Positions 8,275 to 14,734 of a DNA stretch of 64,000 nucleotides are shown piece by piece (the stretch's first letter is position 1; each line of letters begins with the position of its first letter). Both the position numbers and the translations under genes were made by a program. Below the pieces are notes generated by a model. The model worked only from the letters and a program-made list of their open reading frames with translations, did not search any database and was not told the DNA's origin. The stretch lies in NCBI RefSeq assembly GCF_000160695.1, contig NZ_GG694006.1, forward strand, positions 200,329-264,328. Reading direction: 5' to 3'. The stretch is from Centipeda flueggei ATCC 43531 (GTDB taxonomy: Bacteria > Bacillota > Negativicutes > Selenomonadales > Selenomonadaceae).

Positions 8275-9222
8275 TTAGTCGCAGATCTTACGTGCAGCAT
8301 CCATCGCACCCGGCAGATCCCGCACAATGTCCTCGATGATCTCCTTGACCGACTTGATATCCGAGAGCATGCCCGAAATCTCACCGATCATGACAGAACC
8401 GTTCTCAACATCGCCTTCATGTGTGGCGCGGTGCAGACTGCCGACACCAAGCTGTTCGAGCTCCTCATGCGACGCACCCGCAGCCTCCATCTCCTCGTAC
8501 TTGCGCGAGAGCTTGTTGTGGAGGACGCGCGCGGGATGCCCAAGCGAGCGACCCGTGACGACCGTCGAGCGGTCCTTTGCCTTGAGAACGGCATTCTTGT
8601 AGTTGGGATGAGCAATACACTCCGTGCTCAGGACGAAGCGCGACCCCATCTGGATCGCCTGTGCCCCAAGGGCAAATGCTGCCGCCATACCGCGTGCATC
8701 GCCGATGCCGCCTGCCCCAATGACGGGAACGTGGAGTGCATCTACCACCTGCGGCAGAAGTGCCATGGTCGTAATTTCGCCGATGTGACCGCCGGACTCC
8801 GTTCCCTCAGCGATCACGGCATCAACGCCCGTGCGCTCCAGGCGGCGTGCGAGTGCCACGGAAGCGACGACGGGGATGACCTTCGAGCCGATTTCCTTGA
8901 GTGCAGGGACGTATTCACCGGGATTGCCTGCGCCCGTCGTGATGACCGGCACGCGCTCCTCAAGGACGACCTGCATGACCTCTTTCACAAACGGACTCAT
9001 AAGCATCACATTGACACCAAAGGGCTTATCCGTCCATCCCTTGACCTTATGGATCTCGGCGCGGAGTGCGTCGGGCGGCATGTGACCTGCGCCGATGAGC
9101 CCAAGCCCGCCGGCATTGGAGACGGCAGAGGCAAGCTCCGCTGTGCCGATCCACGCCATGCCGCCCTGAAAAATAGGATACTTGATGCCAAGCATCTGAC
9201 AGATCGGATTATGTTCAAACAT
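8275..9222 (-). CDS. fabK: enoyl-[ACP] reductase II (FMN-dependent)
   Basis: Catalyses the last reduction of the elongation cycle with FMN and NAD(P)H. The N-terminus QMLGIKYPIFQGGMAWIG, the AEGTESGGHIG loop, VIGAGGIGDARG, and the VLHNKLSRKY tail region match FabK of streptococci. The ATG at 9222 overlaps the fabH stop (TAATG) and has AGGAGG upstream. The protein is 315 aa. No FabI-type reductase is seen in the window. FabK enzymes are known to be insensitive to triclosan, so such resistance would be expected, but that is inference. Confidence 0.93.
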   Translation of the reverse strand: MFEHNPICQMLGIKYPIFQGGMAWIGTAELASAVSNAGGLGLIGAGHMPPDALRAEIHKVKGWTDKPFGVNVMLMSPFVKEVMQVVLEERVPVITTGAGNPGEYVPALKEIGSKVIPVVASVALARRLERTGVDAVIAEGTESGGHIGEITTMALLPQVVDALHVPVIGAGGIGDARGMAAAFALGAQAIQMGSRFVLSTECIAHPNYKNAVLKAKDRSTVVTGRSLGHPARVLHNKLSRKYEEMEAAGASHEELEQLGVGSLHRATHEGDVENGSVMIGEISGMLSDIKSVKEIIEDIVRDLPGAMDAARKICD

Positions 9223-10226
9223 TAACCGTTCTCCTCCTTCGCCCACTTCATAATACACGATGCCCATGTGAGTCCCGCACCGAACCCCGCGAGGGCAATA
9301 TTGTCTCCCTTTTTAAATTGATGTGCGTGCGCCGCCTCCGCGAGGGCGACAGGGATGGACGCGGCAGACATATTGCCGTAATGATGAATATTTATAATAA
9401 CTTTTTCCATCGGCATCGCCAGTCGCTTGGCTGCCGCCTGGATAATACGGATATTCGCCTGATGCGGAACGAGATAGTCCAGCGCCTCCCGCTCCATCCC
9501 TGCACGATGCAGCGATGTCTCGACGGTCTTTCCCATAACCTTGGCGGCAAAGCGGAACACCGCCTTGCCGTCCATGTGAACGAAGTTGAGTCGCTGCGCA
9601 ATCGTCTCCGGGGTGACAGGGCAAAGGCTGCCGCTCGACGGGATATCGAGTGCATCCGCACCTGAACCGTCGCTGCCAAGGTCGAACGCGCACATGCCGT
9701 AGCCATCCTCAACCGCACCGAACACTGCCGCCCCCGCCCCGTCGCCAAAGAGAATACAGGTGTTGCGGTCCGTCCAGTCAATAACCTTCGAGAGTGTCTC
9801 ACCGCCGATCACGAGGACGTGACGATAGACACTGCTCTCGATGAACTGCGCTGCTATCGACGCAGCATAGACGAATCCGGAGCACGCCGCCGATAGATCA
9901 AATGCCGCCGCATGCTTCGCACCGAGGCGATCCTGCAGGACGCACGCCGTCGATGGAATGATGCGGTCGGAGGTGAGCGTCGCCATGATGATGAGATCGA
10001 GGTCCTCTGCCGCAACACCGGCATCGGCGAGTGCCATCTCTGCAGCGCGCTGTGCGAGAACTGAAACCGGTTCATCCGCAGCAGCGATGCGCCTCTCGTG
10101 AATTCCCGTTCGTTCGACGATCCAGGCATCATTCGTCTGCACCATCTTCTCCAGATCAAAGTTCGTCAGCACCCTCTCGGGGACATAGTACCCTGTTCCG
10201 AGGATGCCTGCACTAAGCTTAGACAC
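9222..10226 (-). CDS. fabH: 3-oxoacyl-[ACP] synthase III
   Basis: Starts fatty acid synthesis by condensing acetyl-CoA (or a branched primer) with malonyl-ACP. The Cys-His-Asn triad is visible: Cys115 in DLSAACSGF, His255 in VPHQANIR and Asn285 in HYGNMSAAS. The GTG start at 10226 follows AGGAGGAGG and gives the usual N-terminus (KLSAGILGTGYYVPERVLTN); it overlaps plsX by 8 nt. The protein is 334 aa. Primer choice, straight or branched, cannot be told from the sequence. Confidence 0.96.
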   Translation of the reverse strand: MSKLSAGILGTGYYVPERVLTNFDLEKMVQTNDAWIVERTGIHERRIAAADEPVSVLAQRAAEMALADAGVAAEDLDLIIMATLTSDRIIPSTACVLQDRLGAKHAAAFDLSAACSGFVYAASIAAQFIESSVYRHVLVIGGETLSKVIDWTDRNTCILFGDGAGAAVFGAVEDGYGMCAFDLGSDGSGADALDIPSSGSLCPVTPETIAQRLNFVHMDGKAVFRFAAKVMGKTVETSLHRAGMEREALDYLVPHQANIRIIQAAAKRLAMPMEKVIINIHHYGNMSAASIPVALAEAAHAHQFKKGDNIALAGFGAGLTWASCIMKWAKEENG

Positions 10227-11235
10227 GACCTGTTTCCTCCTCCTCCTTTGCAAGAGCATCACGAATCTGATCGAGCACCTTGCCGTTGACATAGCTGACA
10301 GTCACGCCGATCGCACTCGCAATGGATTTTGCGTCCGAAGAACCATGCCCGATCACGCAGCAGCCGTTCACGCCGAGGAGCGGTGCACCGCCGTACTCCC
10401 GGACATCAAGCCGCTTCCCCAGATGGCGCAGCGTCGGCATGAGGAGCAGCGCGCCGAGTTTTGCCATCAGGCCTGCACCGCGAATCTCCTCGCGGATCAG
10501 CCCCAGTATTGTCTTGGCAAGCCCCTCGGCGAACTTCAAAACGACATTTCCAACGAAGCCGTCGCAGACAACCACATCAAAATTCCCCTTCGGAACATCG
10601 CGCCCCTCGGCATTACCACAAAAATATATATTTGGATCCGTCTTCAAAAGAGGATAAGTTTCCTTTGCCTGTTCATTTCCCTTTGTCTCCTCCTCGCCGA
10701 TATTGAGCAGGCCGACGCGTGGACGCTCGATACCGAAGACATACTGGGCGTAGAGCGAGCCCATCACCGCACTCTGTACCAGATGCTCAGGCTTAGAGTC
10801 TACATTGGCGCCAGAGTCCAGCATCAGAGTCACACCATCTGGTGTCGGCATCGGTGTCGCGATCGTGGGTCGACTGACTCCACGAATGCGATGAAGGATG
10901 AGCTGTGCCGCTGCGACTGCAGCGCCCGTCGATCCAGCAGAGAAAACCGCGTCACAGGTTCCTTCCTTCACCATTCGCGTAGCAACGACGATCGATGCCT
11001 CCTTTTTGGAGCGTACTGCCTCCGCCGGAGCCTCGTTCATGCCGATGACATCCGCCGCGTGGACGATGGAGATATGCAATGTGTCCATATCCGCACCGCC
11101 CAGCTCCGCACGAATTTTCCTCTCATCACCGACCAGTACAATCTCACAGTCGTATTTCTTCGCTGCATCAATTGCCCCGCGGACAATCTCTTTCGGCGCG
11201 AAATCTCCACCCATCGCATCAATCGCTATACGCAT
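10219..11235 (-). CDS. plsX: phosphate acyltransferase PlsX
   Basis: Converts acyl-ACP to acyl-phosphate, the donor that PlsY uses to acylate glycerol-3-phosphate. It thus links fatty acid synthesis to phospholipid synthesis. The N-terminus MRIAIDAMGGDFAPKEIVRG and the internal GSTGA motif are diagnostic. At 338 aa it is full length. It lies 33 nt downstream of fapR and overlaps fabH. The fapR-plsX-fab order is the classic Firmicutes arrangement. Confidence 0.97.
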   Translation of the reverse strand: MRIAIDAMGGDFAPKEIVRGAIDAAKKYDCEIVLVGDERKIRAELGGADMDTLHISIVHAADVIGMNEAPAEAVRSKKEASIVVATRMVKEGTCDAVFSAGSTGAAVAAAQLILHRIRGVSRPTIATPMPTPDGVTLMLDSGANVDSKPEHLVQSAVMGSLYAQYVFGIERPRVGLLNIGEEETKGNEQAKETYPLLKTDPNIYFCGNAEGRDVPKGNFDVVVCDGFVGNVVLKFAEGLAKTILGLIREEIRGAGLMAKLGALLLMPTLRHLGKRLDVREYGGAPLLGVNGCCVIGHGSSDAKSIASAIGVTVSYVNGKVLDQIRDALAKEEEETGRV

Positions 11236-11268
11236 CCTGCACTCCCTTCTCCCCTGTCGTCACAATTC

Positions 11269-11823
11269 TCATTTCCCGAGAGAAACTACGATGAATTTGG
11301 CACGGAAAACCTCCTGCCCATCACGGTAGGTCTTGACCCAGACAAAAATTTTATTGCCGCGTACCTTCACGATCTCCGCCTGTGCAATAACTGTATCCCC
11401 CTTGTAGATTGGTGTTTTATATTTGACGTTGGCGACCCCAGTAATCGCCAGCGGTGCATCGACAATTGCAAGAGCGAGTGAGTTCGCCTGTGAAAAGAGT
11501 GCCGTCCCGCGCGCGATATCCGAATCAGCAAAGAGGTGATCGTCCATCACCTTCAGTGCTGACGTACCACGTATGCCAAGCTCGAGTGAGAGCAGATCAC
11601 CGACTACCTCTGCATGGGGAATAGCGCGCACTTTCTCACGCGCATTCTCAGCAAGTGTCCGCACACGTGCACGCAGCTCCGGAATCCCCAACTCCGTCCG
11701 ATCAAGCCGCACCGTCTGCACACTCACAGCAAGTTTTCGCGCCAGCGCTTCATCAGTGAGGAACGGTTCCTTACGTACAGCAAGAACAAGTGTCTCTTGA
11801 CGCCGTCGCTTCTTTTCCGTCAT
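11269..11823 (-). CDS. fapR: fatty acid and phospholipid biosynthesis repressor FapR
   Basis: Transcription factor that represses lipid synthesis genes and is released by malonyl-CoA. An N-terminal DeoR-like helix-turn-helix (about residues 15-50, DEALARKLAVSVQTVRLDR) is joined to a hot-dog ligand-binding fold (about 75-184; GTALFSQANSLALAIVD, YKTPIYKGDTVIAQAEIV). The 184-aa length is normal. The ATG at 11823 follows GAGAGGAGGG; an in-frame start 21 nt earlier is weaker. Its promoter is overlaid by FapR-type operators, so autoregulation is expected. Confidence 0.96.
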   Translation of the reverse strand: MTEKKRRRQETLVLAVRKEPFLTDEALARKLAVSVQTVRLDRTELGIPELRARVRTLAENAREKVRAIPHAEVVGDLLSLELGIRGTSALKVMDDHLFADSDIARGTALFSQANSLALAIVDAPLAITGVANVKYKTPIYKGDTVIAQAEIVKVRGNKIFVWVKTYRDGQEVFRAKFIVVSLGK

Positions 11824-11874
11824 CGTGCCGTTCCCTCCTCTCACACGGCTGTCACGCGAATCACGCCGATAACC

Positions 11875-11926
11875 TTTTTAGCACCTACTGCTATCAGTAT
11901 GGGAGTATTATACTAGGTGCTAAAAA
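11875..11926. promoter_or_regulatory. paired FapR-type operators upstream of fapR
   Basis: TTTTTAGCACCTA at 11875-11887 is exactly mirrored by TAGGTGCTAAAAA at 11914-11926, 26 nt apart. Each arm contains TTAGCACCTA, close to the TTAGTACCT half-site known for Gram-positive FapR operators. The left arm also continues to TGCTAT, giving a full quasi-palindrome (TTAGCA-N5-TGCTAT). The right arm lies within the fapR promoter spacer. That these sites bind FapR is inferred from similarity and position. Confidence 0.75.
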
Positions 11927-11934
11927 AAAAGCAA
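11907..11934 (-). promoter_or_regulatory. promoter of fapR-plsX-fab operon
   Basis: On the minus strand, TTGCTT and a perfect TATAAT are separated by 16 nt. The spacer contains the right-hand FapR half-operator, so bound repressor would block RNA polymerase. Confidence 0.75.
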
Positions 11935-11943
11935 GAGAAAACA

Positions 11944-11990
11944 GAAAAAAGAGCCGTTGCAAAAGATCAAAAGATTTCTTGCAACGACTC
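11944..11990 (-). terminator. rho-independent terminator after rpmF
   Basis: On the minus strand GAGTCGTTGCAA pairs with TTGCAACGGCTC and is followed by a U6 tract. It separates the rsmD-to-rpmF transcript from the fapR promoter just downstream. Confidence 0.85.
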
Positions 11991-11999
11991 AGATAATTC

Positions 12000-12179
12000 T
12001 CATTCAGCTGCCTCGGCTACAGGTTTTCCGTCATAGTAGCCGCATTCCATGCATACATGGTGCGGAAGCTTCGGCTCATGACACTGCGGGCACGATACAT
12101 AGTGCGGCGCTTCGAGCTTCCAGTTCGCGCGACGACGATCGCGGCGTGCTTTCGAGGTTTTTCTCTTTGGTACTGCCAC
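12000..12179 (-). CDS. rpmF: 50S ribosomal protein L32
   Basis: Small zinc-ribbon protein of the large ribosomal subunit, 59 aa. The N-terminus [20 protein letters not shown] is the family hallmark. Four Cys form the ribbon: CPQC and, 12 residues after it, CMEC. It starts at GTG with AAGGAGGTG upstream and ends in TGA. It lies 15 nt after the yceD gene, a pairing also found in E. coli, where yceD-rpmF precede plsX-fabH. Retention of all four Cys suggests the zinc-binding form of L32 rather than a zinc-free paralogue. Confidence 0.96.
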   Translation of the reverse strand: MAVPKRKTSKARRDRRRANWKLEAPHYVSCPQCHEPKLPHHVCMECGYYDGKPVAEAAE

Positions 12180-12194
12180 TTTGGTTACACCTCC

Positions 12195-12695
12195 TTAATC
12201 ATTCTTACGCAGGCTCTCTAAAGCCGCCAGTCGGGGATCCGGAACGAACGTATCGCAACCGCATGTCCCTTCATTCAGGTTATACCCACAGACTGGGCAT
12301 AAACCCTTACAGTCAGACTTACAAAGCTCACGCAGCGGCTCAGCCATAAGGAGGGTATCGCGCACAAGATCGTCAAGAACGATGGTTTCACCATCACAAC
12401 TTCCCGTCCCATCTGCTTCCCCCGGGGTCTTCGCATAGTCCTCAGAAAAATCACACGTACTCTCCCGTTTGCCTTCAGCAAGACAACGGTCACAGATGAA
12501 ATTGCGAACTGCCCATATTGTACCGATAACACGGTAAACGGCTCCCGTATCCACAACAGCACCTTCAACCCGAACTTTTCCACGATAAGAGGAAATATCT
12601 TCCCCCAAATCCAAGCTGTCCGCTGTGACTGTGAATGAAAACTTCCGAGCCTCTCCAGGCAATAAATCCGCCGAAGCGACATCAATCATCATCAT
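12195..12695 (-). CDS. DUF177 / YceD family protein, 23S rRNA accumulation
   Basis: Member of the YceD/DUF177 family, which bacteria encode next to rpmF and which is implicated in 23S rRNA maturation or accumulation. Two Cys pairs are visible: CDRC near residue 70, and a C-terminal cluster CKGLCPVCGYNLNEGTCGC that looks metal-binding. The protein has 166 aa and is acidic. It probably begins at one of three adjacent Met codons. It sits 15 nt before rpmF, and the context supports a ribosome-linked role. The molecular function is not established from the sequence. Confidence 0.85.
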   Translation of the reverse strand: MMMIDVASADLLPGEARKFSFTVTADSLDLGEDISSYRGKVRVEGAVVDTGAVYRVIGTIWAVRNFICDRCLAEGKRESTCDFSEDYAKTPGEADGTGSCDGETIVLDDLVRDTLLMAEPLRELCKSDCKGLCPVCGYNLNEGTCGCDTFVPDPRLAALESLRKND

Positions 12696-12762
12696 GACGC
12701 ATGACCTTTCACATTATAACGGCGGTTTACAACATTGTCAAGGATGGTTTTCACTCGGGGGC

Positions 12763-13302
12763 TTAGAGTTCCTGCTCCTCCCCCTGAGGCGCATTCATCT
12801 GTGCCTTTGCTGTACGCAGGACGTTCAATGCTTGATTTAGCCCCGCCTCTGCCTGTTGAACCCCCTTGAACGTACTGCCGACATGAGCAATCAACTGCTC
12901 GAACACCTGATTCGCATAAGCATCTGCATCCCCTTGAAGGCGCGCTGCATTTGCCTGGGACTGCTCCATCAATTCACGAGATTGTTCCTGCGCCTGCTGC
13001 ATAATCGTCCGTGCACGCTCTTTTGCCTGAATGACAATCTCGCTCTCCTCAAGCAACTGATTGGCACGCAGCTCTGCAGCATCGACAATATTTTTCGCCT
13101 GTTCGTTAGCACGCGTGATGATGCTATCCTGCTCCTTCACGATCTCTGCCGCACGACCAAGCTCCTTGGGGAGATCCATGCGCAGCTCCTCCACGAGGTG
13201 CACAATCTCATCATCATTCACCAGTGCCTTATCGCTAAAAGGAAGATGCGAGGCATCCGCAACGAGGTCTTCCAATTTCTTCAGTGTATCCGTTACCGCC
13301 AT
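12763..13302 (-). CDS. coiled-coil protein of unknown function
   Basis: A 179-aa, mostly helical protein. Residues about 60-145 form a long Ala/Gln/Glu-rich heptad region (for example NIVDAAELRANQLLEESE and QQAQEQSRELMEQSQ), resembling the stalk helices of V/F-type ATPase subunits or DivIVA-like scaffolds. There is no signal peptide or membrane segment. It lies between coaD and yceD in the same transcriptional direction. Similar proteins are often called ATPase-like, but no nucleotide-binding motif is visible here, so I assign no function. Confidence 0.7.
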   Translation of the reverse strand: MAVTDTLKKLEDLVADASHLPFSDKALVNDDEIVHLVEELRMDLPKELGRAAEIVKEQDSIITRANEQAKNIVDAAELRANQLLEESEIVIQAKERARTIMQQAQEQSRELMEQSQANAARLQGDADAYANQVFEQLIAHVGSTFKGVQQAEAGLNQALNVLRTAKAQMNAPQGEEQEL

Positions 13303-13338
13303 AAATCTAACTCCTTTTTCTGCGCACCATATAACATA

Positions 13339-13830
13339 TTATCCCCGATGGGGTTTTTCATACAGTTTCAAAATTGCCTGCTCTACAGGCAACGGAACAA
13401 TCCCCTTCACCGGCCCGCGAAAACGGATCAGTTCGCGCACACCCGAGGAACTGATAAACGTCAGATCCGGGCGCGTGAGCAAAAAAATCGTGTCGCTCTC
13501 AGGCATGAGGTGACGCACCATTGCCGCATGATTCTCCTCATATTCGAAATCCTTCACCGAGCGCAGGCCACGCACAACAACGTTAGCCTTCTTCTGCTTC
13601 ATATAGTCCGTGAGCAGACCAGAGAAAACATCTACTCGCACATTCGGCACATGCGCCGTCGCCTCACGAAGGAAGTCAATGCGCTGCTGCAGTGGGAAGC
13701 ACCCTTCTTTGCATACATTGTGGAAAATGCAGACAATGAGTTCATCAAACATGGACGCTGCGCGCTCTACGATGTCAATGTGTCCCGTCGTTACGGGATC
13801 GAAACTCCCGGCAAAAATCGCCCGTCTCAT
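13339..13830 (-). CDS. coaD: phosphopantetheine adenylyltransferase
   Basis: Fourth step of coenzyme A synthesis: 4'-phosphopantetheine plus ATP gives dephospho-CoA. The nucleotidyltransferase motif FAGSFDPVTTGHIDIV includes the T/HxGH-like site, and the C-terminal ISSSGVRELIRFRGPV is the second signature. The ATG at 13830 overlaps the rsmD stop (ATGA) and follows GGAGGAG; the protein is 163 aa. The rsmD-coaD pair is conserved in Firmicutes. CoA is also the source of the ACP prosthetic group used by the neighbouring fab genes. Confidence 0.97.
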   Translation of the reverse strand: MRRAIFAGSFDPVTTGHIDIVERAASMFDELIVCIFHNVCKEGCFPLQQRIDFLREATAHVPNVRVDVFSGLLTDYMKQKKANVVVRGLRSVKDFEYEENHAAMVRHLMPESDTIFLLTRPDLTFISSSGVRELIRFRGPVKGIVPLPVEQAILKLYEKPHRG

Positions 13831-14381
13831 CCCTGCTCCTCCTGTGTATAAAGGCATACACGCGCTGCACCATAGCGTCGTTCACGTTGTAAATGAAGCG
13901 CTCCAACCTGCAGAAGGACCTCCTCCCCCGCCCCCTGTTCAAGCACGAAGATACCATTCTCGGCAAGCAGGGCACCACGATCCACCGCCGTCAGCACACG
14001 AGCGTTATCGCCATGTGCATAGGGGGGATCGGCAAAGATGAGGTCAAAGCGCTGTCCTTCGTGCGAAAGTGCTGCCGCTGTAGCATAGACATCACTACAA
14101 CGGATTTCTGCCTGCGCTGCGAGTTTTGTGCGCACTGCATTCTCCATGATAATCGTTTGTGTCATACAGTCAACGAGCACAGCAGATGCCGCCCCACGTG
14201 AAAGTGCCTCAAGGGCAAGAGCTCCCGTACCCGCAAAAAGATCAAGTACGCACGCATCGATCACGCGGTTTCCGAGCATACTGAAGAGTGCCTCACGAGT
14301 ACGGTCAGCAGTCGGACGCGTCCTGTCTCCCAGAGGAGACTTCAGACGTGTGCCGCGCGCACTACCCGTAATGATCCGCAT
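13827..14381 (-). CDS. rsmD: 16S rRNA (guanine966-N2)-methyltransferase
   Basis: SAM-dependent methyltransferase acting on 16S rRNA in the 30S subunit. The SAM motif DLFAGTGALALEALSRGA lies at about residues 45-62, and the N6/N2-amino methylase motif DPPY (IFADPPYAHG) near 117. The N-terminal MRIITGSARGTRLKSP and RPTADRTREALFS are family-specific. The ATG at 14381 follows GGGAGGAA, giving 184 aa. It is the first gene of its operon. Confidence 0.95.
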   Translation of the reverse strand: MRIITGSARGTRLKSPLGDRTRPTADRTREALFSMLGNRVIDACVLDLFAGTGALALEALSRGAASAVLVDCMTQTIIMENAVRTKLAAQAEIRCSDVYATAAALSHEGQRFDLIFADPPYAHGDNARVLTAVDRGALLAENGIFVLEQGAGEEVLLQVGALHLQRERRYGAARVCLYTQEEQG

Positions 14382-14415
14382 CACATTCCTCCCACCCTGC
14401 CATTTAGACCTTCCT

Positions 14416-14445
14416 ATTCTACCACAATTCACATTCGCATTTCAA
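14416..14445 (-). promoter_or_regulatory. promoter of rsmD operon
   Basis: On the minus strand TTGAAA and TAGAAT are separated by 18 nt, about 35 nt upstream of the rsmD start codon. Sequence-based prediction only. Confidence 0.6.
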
Positions 14446-14734
14446 GGAATCACTGATAAAATGAAGTTCTGAGAAAATTATTCTTGCAATCCACCAAAGT
14501 TCAGAGAAAAGACGCGGTTTAGTGTATCTGTGGCATGATGGCGATATCGTTCTTTGCCCCAACCTCTTCGACACATCCACTGTAGCTATGCATGTACCAC
14601 GCAGCAAGATTCAATTCATGAGTAGGGAACCCAAGTTAAATTACAAATCATTCACAAAAAAGCACGAATCGCACTGTTTACCCTTCCACTCCCTGCGAGG
14701 CGCCTATCTTGCAAGACAGGCAATGACAGCGTAA
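14446..14734. other. non-coding stretch between rsmD promoter and CRISPR trailer
   Basis: No convincing gene. It holds a 14-nt direct repeat with one mismatch (AAGTTCTGAGAAAA at 14464 and AAGTTCAGAGAAAA at 14497, 33 nt apart) and a near-perfect 20-bp palindrome at 14702-14721 (GCCTATCTTG/CAAGACAGGC), 13 bp from the last CRISPR repeat. Short reading frames on both strands lack ribosome sites and recognisable motifs. Confidence 0.5.

Noticed and set aside
14522-14734. 70-codon plus-strand frame next to the array
   Set aside because: No recognisable motif, no good ribosome site, and it ends at the first repeat; likely chance.
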